Shown here piece after piece: positions 52,592 to 60,007 of a stretch of 64,000 nucleotides of DNA. Positions within the stretch are counted from its first letter, which is position 1; each line of letters opens with the position of its first letter. Location: NCBI GenBank assembly GCA_944380545.1, contig CALWHV010000007.1, positions 1 to 64,000 on the forward strand, written 5' to 3'. This stretch comes from an uncultured Eubacterium sp. GTDB taxonomy: Bacteria; Bacillota; Clostridia; Oscillospirales; Acutalibacteraceae. A model generated the notes under the pieces. The model worked only from the letters and a program-made list of their open reading frames with translations. It was not told the origin of the DNA and made no database searches. The position numbers and the translations under genes are program-made.

Positions 52592-52885
52592 ATGGTCGCG
52601 ATGAGGTTTCGTGAAAACGATTACGAAACGATCAAAAAGAAAGCCGATAAGGCAAAAATGAATTTTACTGAATTTGTTACAAGGTCAGCATTAGATAAAC
52701 CAATAATCATTATTGATGGCTTGGACAAAGTTCTGAAAGAACAAAAGGCAATAGGAAGAAATCTGAATCAGCTTACGATGCTGTGCAATATGGGAAAGAT
52801 CGTTTGTCCGGATCTGTCGAAAATGGTAAACCAGTATTCCGCCGTATATGACCGTCTGAACGATATTTCAGGGAGGTGCAAATGA
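52592..52885 (+). CDS. MobC-like relaxosome accessory protein
   Basis: A 97-residue helical protein. The N-terminal MRFRENDYETIKKKADKAKMNFTEFVTRSAL is a ribbon-helix-helix-type DNA-binding segment, followed by IIIIDGLDKVLKEQKAIGRNLNQLTMLCNMGK typical of MobC. It should bind oriT and help the relaxase. The start is doubtful. The good ribosome binding site (AGAGAGG) precedes an ATG at 52566 that opens MPKPTTKQ in another frame and would need one extra base to join this frame. The next gene starts immediately after the stop. Confidence 0.75.
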   Translation: MVAMRFRENDYETIKKKADKAKMNFTEFVTRSALDKPIIIIDGLDKVLKEQKAIGRNLNQLTMLCNMGKIVCPDLSKMVNQYSAVYDRLNDISGRCK

Positions 52886-54190
52886 ATGGCAATCATAACC
52901 GCAATTCCCGAAAGGACACAAAACAGGACCGCAATGAAAAGAGTTCTTGCTTATGTGATGCAGGACTACAAAACAACATATAAAGGAGTAAAATTGGTAA
53001 GCGGTCAGAACTGCATTCCCGAAAGCGCGTACACCGAATTTATGGCAACAAAGAATCAGTATCGAAAAACAAACGGTGTATTCTTTAAACAATATGTTCA
53101 GTCATTTAAACCCGGCACGGCAACACCTGAACTGATACATCAGATCGGCGTGGAAACTGCAAAATTTTTTGACGGATTTGAAGTAGTAATTGCAACACAC
53201 ATAGACAAAGATCACTGGCACAATCACTTCGTAGTAAACAGCGTGAACTGCGAAACCGGTTTGAAAATCCAAATCAACGAGAAAGGACTTGAAGATCTAA
53301 GAAATTACTCGGATAAAATCTGCCGGCAATTCGGACTGGAAATATTAAAGCCATACACCAAACCAAAGCAGACAACAATAAATACGAAAGAATACCGAGC
53401 GGCAATGAAGGGTGAAAGCTGGAAGTTTGCTCTGATGGCAACCATCGACCAGGCGATGAAACATTGCAGAACCAAAGATGAATTCAAAAAATATTTAAAG
53501 CGGTACGGATATGATGTCAAATGGCAGGAGAACTACAAGTACATAACCTACACTTGCCCCAACAATATGAAATGCCGTGACATTAGATTGCACCAGGACA
53601 AGTACAAAAAGGAGATGATGGAACTTGAGTTTAGATTACGAGAACTTGAAATGGAAAAACGCAGAGCATCTTACCAAAATGGAAGAAGCAACATCAGTAA
53701 CGATAGTGGACAGGGACTGCTGGCAGGAGTTAATACAGTTACTGACAAATCAGCAGACGCTGCTGGAGAATACAATAGACAAAGATCAGATGGTAAAACT
53801 GACAACCTATTCAATCCATCAGGTGGAAACGAAATTGAAGTATCAGACAGATCAAATTGCGAACAGGATATCAAGCCAGCAGCAACAGGCTGGGAAACTG
53901 AGCGAGAACATCTCTTCAGCGGCAAAAGAGATGAACAGCAGTATAGAACATTTTCAGAAATCGATGATGAAGAAATGGCTGCTGTTGATAATAGCGCTTC
54001 CGTCGGCAATACAGATCCTGTTGTTTCTGGGCTTTATGCTCTGGCAAGCGCTGCTGAAATGAACAGGCAACCGAAAGCAAAGACACCTAAACCTGTCAGA
54101 AATAAAAAGAAAGGCATAGGACAAAGAGAAGATGACCACAGCGGAGATTATCAGGATAATAACGAACTCTACTACGGTCAATCTATGTAA
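52886..54190 (+). CDS. Relaxase (MobA-like, relaxase/mobilization nuclease family)
   Basis: A 434-residue relaxase that nicks oriT and is transferred with the DNA strand. Motif I has a Tyr-containing N-terminal segment (KRVLAYVMQDYKT). The three-His metal motif is HIDKDHWHNHFVVNS (about residues 112-126). The catalytic domain ends near residue 250. The C-terminal 180 residues are low-complexity, polar and rich in Arg, Asp and Gln, consistent with DNA that also encodes another protein in a different frame (see the MobB-like gene). ATG directly follows the mobC stop, with GGGAGGTG upstream. Confidence 0.88.
   Translation: MAIITAIPERTQNRTAMKRVLAYVMQDYKTTYKGVKLVSGQNCIPESAYTEFMATKNQYRKTNGVFFKQYVQSFKPGTATPELIHQIGVETAKFFDGFEVVIATHIDKDHWHNHFVVNSVNCETGLKIQINEKGLEDLRNYSDKICRQFGLEILKPYTKPKQTTINTKEYRAAMKGESWKFALMATIDQAMKHCRTKDEFKKYLKRYGYDVKWQENYKYITYTCPNNMKCRDIRLHQDKYKKEMMELEFRLRELEMEKRRASYQNGRSNISNDSGQGLLAGVNTVTDKSADAAGEYNRQRSDGKTDNLFNPSGGNEIEVSDRSNCEQDIKPAATGWETEREHLFSGKRDEQQYRTFSEIDDEEMAAVDNSASVGNTDPVVSGLYALASAAEMNRQPKAKTPKPVRNKKKGIGQREDDHSGDYQDNNELYYGQSM
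53625..54062 (+). CDS. MobB-like coiled-coil membrane protein overlapping the relaxase gene
   Basis: A 145-residue frame lying wholly inside the relaxase gene in a different frame. It starts with TTG, and GGAG lies 10 bases upstream. The product has a Gln/Glu-rich helical region with coiled-coil look (residues 40-110) and one C-terminal membrane segment (KKWLLLIIALPSAIQILLFLGFMLWQALLK). In ColE1- and RSF1010-type plasmids mobB also overlaps mobA in another frame and encodes a protein with a membrane segment. The match in position, size and topology suggests a functional counterpart. Confidence 0.65.
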   Translation: MSLDYENLKWKNAEHLTKMEEATSVTIVDRDCWQELIQLLTNQQTLLENTIDKDQMVKLTTYSIHQVETKLKYQTDQIANRISSQQQQAGKLSENISSAAKEMNSSIEHFQKSMMKKWLLLIIALPSAIQILLFLGFMLWQALLK

Positions 54191-54314
54191 AAAAACAACA
54201 GCCTGGTGATCTCTCACCGGGCGGAAAGGAAACCCTATGAACATTTTTACAACATCAACAATCGAACATTGATGGGAGGTGATAAGACAATCCTTTTAGA
54301 AACTGTGTTGCCTT

Positions 54315-54455
54315 GTGGCAACAAACAAAATACCACAATATGAAATTGATGCACTAATAAGAACTTTTTTACCGGATATAAAAGCATTCTTTGAATCAGA
54401 TGCAGGCAAAAAAGAATTTGAAGAGTGGATAAAACAAAAAGAGAGCAAACCATAA
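54315..54455 (+). CDS. Small acidic protein at the end of the mob region
   Basis: A 46-residue frame. GTG start, ATNKIPQYEIDALIRTFLPDIKAFFESDAG, ending KKEFEEWIKQKESKP. Short proteins with the LLPDI-x-AFFES pattern are common in mobile elements of gut Clostridia, as far as I recall. No function is known. Upstream, a strong GGGAGGTGAT and two very short overlapping frames (from 54238 and 54272) suggest translational coupling. The ribosome binding site for this GTG itself is weak. Confidence 0.55.
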   Translation: MATNKIPQYEIDALIRTFLPDIKAFFESDAGKKEFEEWIKQKESKP

Positions 54456-54463
54456 ATGATAAA

Positions 54464-54498
54464 ACGGCAGAGTATTCACACACTCTGCCGTAATTTTC
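54464..54498 (+). terminator. Terminator of the mob operon
   Basis: A perfect 10-bp stem ACGGCAGAGT / ACTCTGCCGT with an 8-base loop followed by AATTTTCT. Confidence 0.8.
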
Positions 54499-54510
54499 TA
54501 TATAAAAATA

Positions 54511-54554
54511 AAAAATCCGAAAGTATCACCGATGACGGTGAGTTTCGGATTTTT
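54511..54554. terminator. Element-borne terminator that now serves ssrA
   Basis: A 12-bp stem AAAAATCCGAAA / TTTCGGATTTTT, a small internal loop and an inner TCACCG/CGGTGA stem. T tracts flank both sides. It lies 7 bases from the right end of the tmRNA gene on the element side and is oriented to stop tmRNA transcription. Confidence 0.85.
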
Positions 54555-54557
54555 ATC

Positions 54558-54568
54558 TTTTGGTGGAG
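54558..54568. repeat. Right attachment-site repeat (attR) in the tmRNA 3' end
   Basis: TTTTGGTGGAG, identical to 42558-42568. The last 8 bases (54561-54568) are the 3' end of ssrA, including its encoded CCA. Confidence 0.8.
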
Positions 54569-54910
54569 ATGGCGGTAATCGAAACCGCGTCCTGAAGCGA
54601 TTCATCGGGGCTTTCTACATGCTTAGTCTGTTATTTGAGATATCCCCCGGCGATACGGCGGCAGACAGCCTTATCGTTTCGGTAGGCTCTGATACCTGAC
54701 GGGGGCCGAGCCGCTCCCCCGTTCATGTTCGCCGCTACACGACGCCCGTTTCGGGGCCGCGGCGCTCCCCGAACGGACGAAGGCTGCTTAAGCAGCCAAA
54801 GCTACTGATCTGTTGTTGTCAGTTAATTTTAAGTTGCTGATTTTAAAGAGCTCCGGCTTCTCTGCATGCTTACCGAGACTCCCCGCCCCAGTCGAAATCC
54901 TTTCATCCCC
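54561..54910 (-). ncRNA. ssrA: Transfer-messenger RNA (tmRNA)
   Basis: A 350-base RNA that rescues stalled ribosomes with SmpB. The 5' end GGGGATG pairs with CATCTCC before the 3' CCA, forming the acceptor stem of the tRNA-like domain. The T arm has GGTTTCGATTACC. The reading frame for the degradation tag runs from 54820 to 54788: GAC AAC AAC AGA TCA GTA GCT TTG GCT GCT TAA. So the tag would be (A)DNNRSVALAA, with the standard ALAA end. The gene is complete although the IME has joined its last base. smpB lies 16 bases upstream on the same strand. Confidence 0.93.
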
Positions 54911-54926
54911 ATATTTTAAAGGCGCA

Positions 54927-55394
54927 TTACCTGATGCGCTCCTTCATAGCGCGGTCCATATCGCGCTCGGCGGCTCTTTTTGCCGCGGTTTCGCGCTTAT
55001 CGTGCAGCTTTTTGCCCTTGCACAGCCCGATCTGCAGCTTTGCCCTGCCGTTTTTTATATAAAGCTCAAGCGGGATTATGCTAAGCCCCTGCTCGCGCGA
55101 CTGCTGAAAGAGCTTCATTATCTCTCTTTTATGGAGCAGCAGCCTTTTGCGGCGCAGAGGATCGCGGTTGAAGATGTTGCCCTGCTCATACGGTGAGATG
55201 TGCATACCGAGGGCGAACATCTCGCCGTTGTCAACGCCGCAGTAGGAGTCCTTAAGATTGACCCTGCCGAGGCGGATGGACTTTATCTCAGTGCCGTAAA
55301 GCTCCAGCCCCGCTTCATATGTGTCTAAAACGAAATAATCGTGATAGGCTTTTTTATTTCGCGCAACAACGGTGATTTCTGAATTGCTCTTCAA
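54927..55394 (-). CDS. smpB: SsrA-binding protein SmpB
   Basis: A 155-residue RNA-binding protein that delivers tmRNA to stalled ribosomes. It starts MKSNSEITVVARNKKAYHDYFVLDTYEAGLEL. The KDSY and EIMKLFQQSREQGLSIIPL segments are typical. The basic C-terminal tail (AAKRAAERDMDRAMKER) enters the decoding site. The start appears to be TTG at 55394, with GGGAGTGA about 10 bases upstream. It lies 19 bases after recR and just before ssrA. Confidence 0.95.
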   Translation of the reverse strand: MKSNSEITVVARNKKAYHDYFVLDTYEAGLELYGTEIKSIRLGRVNLKDSYCGVDNGEMFALGMHISPYEQGNIFNRDPLRRKRLLLHKREIMKLFQQSREQGLSIIPLELYIKNGRAKLQIGLCKGKKLHDKRETAAKRAAERDMDRAMKERIR

Positions 55395-55413
55395 AGCCCG
55401 TCACTCCCTTCGC

Positions 55414-56013
55414 TTATATAACGCTTCTGCCCTCCAGCGCGCGGGAGAGCGTAACCTCGTCCGCATACTCAAGGTCCGCGCCGACGGGCACGCCGTATGC
55501 AAGGCGCGAAACGGTGATGCCCATAGGCTTGAGCAGGCGGCTTATATACATAGCCGTTGCCTCGCCCTCAACCGTGGGGTTGGTCGCCATAATAACCTCG
55601 TCCACAGAGCCGTCTTTGAGGCGGGCGAGCAGCTCCTTTATCTTGATACTGTCCGGCCCGCGGTTATCCATAGGGGAAATCGCCCCGTGGAGCACATGAT
55701 AGGTGCCGTTGTACTCGTGCGTGCGCTCTATGGCGGCAACATCGCGCGGGTCCTCAACAACGCAGATGACGCTTTTGTCCCTCGTTTCGCTTTTGCACAC
55801 GGGGCACAGCTCGTCATCCGCAAGATCGCAGCAGATTTTGCACTGCTTGATTTTTGTGTGGGCGTTTGTAACGGCGTTTGCAAATTCCTGCGCCTGCTCC
55901 TTTGAGAGGCCGAGGATATAAAACGCCATTCGCTGCGCCGTTTTATGCCCGATGCCGGGCATGCGCTCAAACTGCTCTACAAGCTGCTGGAGCGGCGCAA
56001 GATTATATGCCAT
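55414..56013 (-). CDS. recR: Recombination protein RecR
   Basis: A 199-residue DNA repair protein that works with RecF and RecO to load RecA. It has the N-terminal helix-hairpin-helix (LVEQFERMPGIGHKTAQRMAF), a C4 zinc finger (CKICCDLADDELCPVC), a Toprim domain (VICVVEDPRDVAAIE) and a Walker-like C-terminal segment. Part of the dnaX-ybaB-recR cluster seen across bacteria. Confidence 0.96.
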   Translation of the reverse strand: MAYNLAPLQQLVEQFERMPGIGHKTAQRMAFYILGLSKEQAQEFANAVTNAHTKIKQCKICCDLADDELCPVCKSETRDKSVICVVEDPRDVAAIERTHEYNGTYHVLHGAISPMDNRGPDSIKIKELLARLKDGSVDEVIMATNPTVEGEATAMYISRLLKPMGITVSRLAYGVPVGADLEYADEVTLSRALEGRSVI

Positions 56014-56030
56014 AATTACACCTTTTTATA

Positions 56031-56375
56031 TTATAATCCGGGGATATTGAGCCCGCCGGTCACGGCTGCAAGCTCTCTTTCCTCCTCTTCGTCTATCTTA
56101 CGCATCGCCTCGTTGAGCGCGGCCATAAGCATATCCTCAAGCATTTCAACATCATCGGGGTCAACCACCTCGGGATTGATGCCGATAGCCTTGATCTCGT
56201 GCTTGCCGGTAACGGTGACCTCCACCATACCGCCGCCGGAGGAAACTACATAATCCTTTTCCTCAAGCTGAGCCTTTTTCTTTTCTATGTTTTCCTGCAT
56301 CTGCTGAGCCTGCTTGAGCATCGCCTGCATATTCTGCGGGCCGCCGCCCATTCCCTTGGGAAGCCTTGCTTTCAT
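56031..56375 (-). CDS. Nucleoid-associated protein, YbaB/EbfC family
   Basis: A 114-residue DNA-binding protein that forms dimers. It starts MKARLPKGMGGGPQNMQAMLKQAQQMQENIEKKKAQLEEKDYVVSSGGGMVEVTVTG, the expected helix-strand layout. AAGGAGAA lies before the ATG. It lies between dnaX and recR, its usual place. Confidence 0.93.
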   Translation of the reverse strand: MKARLPKGMGGGPQNMQAMLKQAQQMQENIEKKKAQLEEKDYVVSSGGGMVEVTVTGKHEIKAIGINPEVVDPDDVEMLEDMLMAALNEAMRKIDEEEERELAAVTGGLNIPGL

Positions 56376-56387
56376 AATCTATTCTCC

Positions 56388-58043
56388 TTAATCCTTAATA
56401 TCTACATCCACGCTGCCCTGCGCCCGGCTGATAAGATCCTCCAGCGGGTCGCGCGCGGCGCTTTCTTTTTTCTCCGCGTGGCGGAAAAGACCTAATTTAT
56501 AATTCACTCCGGTGAGCTCGTAAAGCGCCCTGCGGATGGTTTTGGCGTTTGCCGGCACCTTGATGAAATCGCGCACCATCGGGTTTGTGCTGTCTATCAG
56601 AAAATAACCGCCGCGCGTATATCCGCCCGCGCCGCTCAGCACGCCGAAGAGCGATACATCCGCCTTGCGAATCTCCTCTAAAAGATCCGCCCAGCGCGTA
56701 AACTCCTGCTGTTCCTCCTGCCTGCTCTGCTGCGCCGCGGGAGCGGAGGACTCCTCCTGCATTTCGTCCGTAAGAGGCGCATTGCCGTAATCAGGCTCCT
56801 GAGCCGAGGGCTCGCCGTCTGCGCCGCCCTCCTCCGGCTGCTGTGCGCTTGCGCTTTGCAGTGGCTGGACCTGCCTTGCGCCCTGCGCCGCTGCCGCGCC
56901 GTTTTTAAGCGCGCTCTCAAGCGCGCTGATGCGCTGAACAAGCGCCTCAGCGTTTGTGTCAAGCGCAGGCTCGCACAGCTTTATAAAGCTCATTTCCATC
57001 TCTATTCTTGCGTTTGAGCCGCGCTTTATTGCGGCAAGCGCGTTTTGAAAAAGATCCAGCGCGCGGATGACCGCCGCAAGCGTGAAGCGGCCCGCGCTCT
57101 TTTCTATCTGAGCAAATTCATCGTCCGTGCAGACGATGAGTGAGCGGCTGTTCTTTACCGTTTTTACTATCATAAAATTGCGGAAATGACCTATCATCTC
57201 CGTGCAAAGGCGTTCCATATCATAGCTGCTGCGGTGCAGCGCGGATATAACATCGAGCGCGCGGCCGCTGTCCTTATCCGCGGCGGCCGAGGAAAGCTCG
57301 TAAAGCGAATCGCGCCCCGCTATGCCCGCAACCTCGGAAACGAGCTTTTCCGTGACGGGCTCTTCGCCGCCGGCGCACTGGTCAAGTATTGAAAGGGCGT
57401 CTCTCATACCGCCGTCCGCTATTCTGGCGATGAGCAGCGCCGCCTTTTCGTCAAGGCTTATATTCTCCTGCTTTGCAACATACAAAAGGCGCTTTGCCAT
57501 AACATCGGGGTTGATGCGCCTGAAATCAAAGCGCTGGCAGCGCGAAAGGATAGTTGCCGGAATCTTGTGTATCTCCGTGGTTGCAAGTATGAAGATAACA
57601 TGGGCGGGCGGCTCCTCAAGCGTTTTGAGCAGCGCGTTGAAAGCGCCCGGCGAAAGCATATGCACCTCGTCGATTATATAAACGCGGTATTTGCCGCGCG
57701 TGGGGGTGTAGTTTGCCTCCTCGCGTAGATCCCTGATATTATCAACGCCGTTGTTTGAAGCGGCGTCAATCTCCACAACATCATAGATGCTGCCGTTATC
57801 AAGGCCGCGACACATCTCGCACTCATTGCACGGCTCGCCGTTTTGGCTGTTTTCGCAGTTGACCGCCTTGGCAAGTATCTTGGCGCAGGTGGTTTTGCCT
57901 ATTCCCCTTGAGCCGGTAAAAAGATATGCGTGCGACACGCGCCCCTCTTTAAGCTCGTTTAAAAGAGTGGAGGTGACATGCTCCTGCCCGTAAACATCGG
58001 AGAATACCTTTGGTCTGTATTTCCTGTAAAGCGCCTGATACAT
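56388..58043 (-). CDS. dnaX: DNA polymerase III subunits gamma and tau
   Basis: A 551-residue clamp-loader ATPase. Walker A is GSRGIGKTTCAKILA (about residues 44-58), a zinc module follows (CENSQNGEPCNECEMC), then Walker B VYIIDEVHML and the SRC motif (ILSRCQRFDF). Residues about 370-450 form an Ala/Glu/Gln-rich linker, and domain V closes the tau form. AAAGGAGG precedes the ATG. No obvious slippage heptamer for a gamma form was seen. Confidence 0.95.
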   Translation of the reverse strand: MYQALYRKYRPKVFSDVYGQEHVTSTLLNELKEGRVSHAYLFTGSRGIGKTTCAKILAKAVNCENSQNGEPCNECEMCRGLDNGSIYDVVEIDAASNNGVDNIRDLREEANYTPTRGKYRVYIIDEVHMLSPGAFNALLKTLEEPPAHVIFILATTEIHKIPATILSRCQRFDFRRINPDVMAKRLLYVAKQENISLDEKAALLIARIADGGMRDALSILDQCAGGEEPVTEKLVSEVAGIAGRDSLYELSSAAADKDSGRALDVISALHRSSYDMERLCTEMIGHFRNFMIVKTVKNSRSLIVCTDDEFAQIEKSAGRFTLAAVIRALDLFQNALAAIKRGSNARIEMEMSFIKLCEPALDTNAEALVQRISALESALKNGAAAAQGARQVQPLQSASAQQPEEGGADGEPSAQEPDYGNAPLTDEMQEESSAPAAQQSRQEEQQEFTRWADLLEEIRKADVSLFGVLSGAGGYTRGGYFLIDSTNPMVRDFIKVPANAKTIRRALYELTGVNYKLGLFRHAEKKESAARDPLEDLISRAQGSVDVDIKD

Positions 58044-58074
58044 ACGCCGCCTCCTTTCATCTTACAAAAAACAC

Positions 58075-58211
58075 GGTTGCATCCTCAGCGTAACGTACAG
58101 ACTTGTCTGCGGCGCACAGAATAATCCACTTATTGCTGCTCGGTTCCCCGCCTGACAAGGTTCGTAGCATCCCGTCGCACAGGGCCCATACGCTACGCTG
58201 AAAATGCAACC
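58075..58211 (-). ncRNA. ffs: Signal recognition particle RNA, small bacterial type
   Basis: About 137 bases. The terminal stem GGTTGCAT ... ATGCAACC and the adjoining CAGCGTA/TACGCTG close a long hairpin. The conserved apical part GTCAGG-cggggaacc-GAGCAGCA is the Ffh-binding domain. A T6 tract follows the 3' end (58069-58064). It lies upstream of dnaX on the same strand, a common place in Clostridia. Confidence 0.88.
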
Positions 58212-58229
58212 GCTATGAGCTGCACATAT

Positions 58230-58258
58230 ATTATATACTAAAACTATTCCGAAATCAA
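58230..58258 (-). promoter_or_regulatory. Promoter of the SRP RNA
   Basis: On the minus strand TTGATT (58258-58253), a 17-base spacer and TATAAT (58235-58230), 18 bases before the RNA. It overlaps the 3' end of the upstream gene. Confidence 0.75.
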
Positions 58259-58747
58259 CACTTTTTCTATCTCGGAGAAATATATATAATGCATATCGCC
58301 GTCCGCATACCATTTGGTCATTATCTGCGGGTCGGCAAAGCTTTTTTCGTCAAGATAAAGGCACGCCTCCTTGCGGCAGATGAGCACGAGCGACGCCTCC
58401 TTGAAATAAGGCGCCTTTTCGTCATAAACTGGGGTGAGCCCCGTTTCCTTGACCTTATCCACATCGCGCCCGCTGTGGGAGCCGCAGAAGCTCAGGGCGT
58501 CCCTATGGCTTTTATCAAAAAAGCAGAGCGAAAAATACTGCTCCTTATCCATAAGCTGCTTGGTGTATCTGCTGCGGCGAACATAGACCGTTGCCGTATC
58601 CCTGCCCCAAAGCTCGCCGATGCCGCCCCATGAAACCGTCATCGGGTTGCAGCCCTTTTCTCCGTCCGCCGCGGTGAGCAGCGCCCAGTCGTCCGCAATA
58701 AGCTTTACGGCGTTTTCCTTAACATCTCTGATATTTATCTCTTTCAT
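58244..58747 (-). CDS. Flavin reductase-like (FMN-binding) domain protein
   Basis: A 167-residue protein of the flavin reductase-like split-barrel family. It starts MKEINIRDVKENAVKLIADDWALLTAADGEKGCNPMTVSWGGIGELW, with SWGGIGELWGRD and YTKQLMDKEQYFSLCFF as typical segments. It probably binds FMN and transfers electrons to an unknown acceptor. The start at 58747 has AGAGGTG 7 bases upstream. A longer frame to 58795 overlaps the upstream gene. Confidence 0.8.
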   Translation of the reverse strand: MKEINIRDVKENAVKLIADDWALLTAADGEKGCNPMTVSWGGIGELWGRDTATVYVRRSRYTKQLMDKEQYFSLCFFDKSHRDALSFCGSHSGRDVDKVKETGLTPVYDEKAPYFKEASLVLICRKEACLYLDEKSFADPQIMTKWYADGDMHYIYFSEIEKVLISE

Positions 58748-58787
58748 ACAAAACACCTCTGAGAATATTATAGCAGAAAAAGCGCCG

Positions 58788-59486
58788 TTATGCAATAATC
58801 CCCGGCCTCTCCACCCGAAGGCAGCACTGCGGCGGAATGACGGAATACTCGTTTTCGGCTTTTGAGAGCGCCACGGCGTATTCGTTCCTGCCCGCAGCCG
58901 TTACCACAAGCTGCGAGCCGCGCTCAATATCGTCAAAAAGCCGTTTTTTGCCGCATCCGAACACCGAGACGCTCAGCGTTCCGCGCGGCTTGGCGTTTCC
59001 TCCCCTGCCCTTTCGCGCAAAAATAAGATATTCCGGCGGCTCGGAATAATTATAGAGCATCCGCCTTGTTATTACATCAAGGCGCTGAAGCTCGCCCGAA
59101 TAATAGAACGGCGGCTGCGGCAGAATGACCCTTGCTCCGCCCTTCAGCCGGCATCTTTCAAGCTGCGCCGATGAGCCGTGCAAAAACAGCGCGGGCTTTT
59201 CCTCGCCGGATTTAACCGCCGCCTCAAGGCTCAGAAAATCCTCCGCGCGGCAAAACGAGCCGGAGCAAAAGCGATTGCCGCAATCCATAAAGCGGACCTG
59301 CCACTCGCCGTTTTGATAAACATAAAACTCGTATTTTTTTCTGCCGATGAAGCGCACATAATAAAATCTGCCGCTTTTAAGCTCCCTTGCTCCCACCTCA
59401 AAGCCGAAGCCGTCCTTGTGCGCCTTGGAACAGGTAAACACATAAGAAGCCGCCGTTTCCTCAAGTACCGCCGTATGAATCACCAC
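58788..59486 (-). CDS. Protein of unknown function
   Basis: A 232-residue soluble protein with many Cys and Arg residues and predicted beta strands. It starts (GTG) VIHTAVLEETAASYVFTCSKAHKDGFGFEVG. No motif that I recognise. GTG GTG at the start has no strong ribosome binding site, so the true start may differ. It is followed by the flavin reductase-like gene at 41 bases. The two may be co-transcribed. Confidence 0.5.
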   Translation of the reverse strand: MVIHTAVLEETAASYVFTCSKAHKDGFGFEVGARELKSGRFYYVRFIGRKKYEFYVYQNGEWQVRFMDCGNRFCSGSFCRAEDFLSLEAAVKSGEEKPALFLHGSSAQLERCRLKGGARVILPQPPFYYSGELQRLDVITRRMLYNYSEPPEYLIFARKGRGGNAKPRGTLSVSVFGCGKKRLFDDIERGSQLVVTAAGRNEYAVALSKAENEYSVIPPQCCLRVERPGIIA

Positions 59487-59674
59487 GCTTTCGTTTTATT
59501 CAGCACTTTGGTAAGCATATAATACCGCATAATCCGCGTAAAATTTGTTATAATAAGGAGACAGAGCCGTTAATTCAGGAAAGCTCCTGACTATTTAATT
59601 ATAGAACAGATTGTGCTTAAAGTCAACGGCGCGTATTTGCGCTATTATAATAATATTGTTTCGGGGGTGAAACG
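59487..59674. other. Divergent promoter region
   Basis: Contains a TATAAT near 59549 and a TCAGGA-aagc-TCCTGA hairpin near 59575-59590, upstream of the XRE gene. No gene is visible. Confidence 0.4.
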
Positions 59675-59896
59675 ATGAGAATAGCAAGGCTAAAAGATTT
59701 GAGAGAGGATCACGACCTTTCACAGAATGCCGTTGGTAAGGGCATCGGCATTTCGCAGCGCCTGTATTCCTATTATGAGCGCGGGGAACGCACCGTGCCG
59801 CCGGAGATACTTATTGCCGTGGCGGATTTTTACGACACGAGCGTTGATTATCTTCTGGGCAGGACCGAAGACCCCGCCGGCATAAAAAAGGACTGA
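59675..59896 (+). CDS. XRE-family helix-turn-helix regulator
   Basis: A 73-residue DNA-binding protein. The helix-turn-helix is LRVLRED-like: LKDLREDHDLSQNAVGKGIGISQRLYSYYERGERTVP (residues 6-42), followed by the common IADFYDTSVDYLLGRTEDP. GGGGGTGA lies 4 bases before the ATG. No neighbour suggests its target. Followed by a terminator. Confidence 0.9.
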   Translation: MRIARLKDLREDHDLSQNAVGKGIGISQRLYSYYERGERTVPPEILIAVADFYDTSVDYLLGRTEDPAGIKKD

Positions 59897-59903
59897 CGAC
59901 GAC

Positions 59904-59945
59904 AAAAACCGCAGCGCGGCCTTACGGGCGGGCGTGCGGTTTTTT
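59904..59945 (+). terminator. Rho-independent terminator
   Basis: AAAACCGCA pairs with TGCGGTTTT over a long loop, followed by T5. Confidence 0.7.
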
Positions 59946-59946
59946 G

Positions 59947-59974
59947 TTGCATTCTCCGCCGATTTTGGTATAAT
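59947..59974 (+). promoter_or_regulatory. Promoter of the phosphatase lipoprotein gene
   Basis: TTGCAT at 59947-59952, a 16-base spacer and TATAAT at 59969-59974. Confidence 0.65.
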
Positions 59975-60007
59975 GGATATATAATAAGTGTTAACGGCGG
60001 TGAAGTT

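Larger units (their letters stand above)
42558..54568. mobile_element. Integrative mobilizable element (IME), about 12.0 kb, inserted in the 3' end of ssrA
   Basis: Direct repeats TTTTGGTGGAG lie at 42558-42568 and 54558-54568, exactly 12,000 bases apart. The right copy covers the last 8 bases of the tmRNA gene (its CCA end). The left copy lies in the recombinase frame next to the stranded tmRNA terminator. Inside, DNA is clearly more AT-rich than the flanks. Cargo includes recombinase, ATPase, Bce-like module, oriT, MobC, relaxase and a MobB-like gene. It has no conjugation (T4SS) genes, so it needs a helper to transfer. Confidence 0.88.

Noticed and set aside
54238..54344. Two very short frames (MNIFTTSTIEH and MGGDKTILLETVLPCG...) before the small gene at 54315
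   Set aside because: They are too short to call as genes. They may be leader peptides and are mentioned only in the evidence for the small gene.
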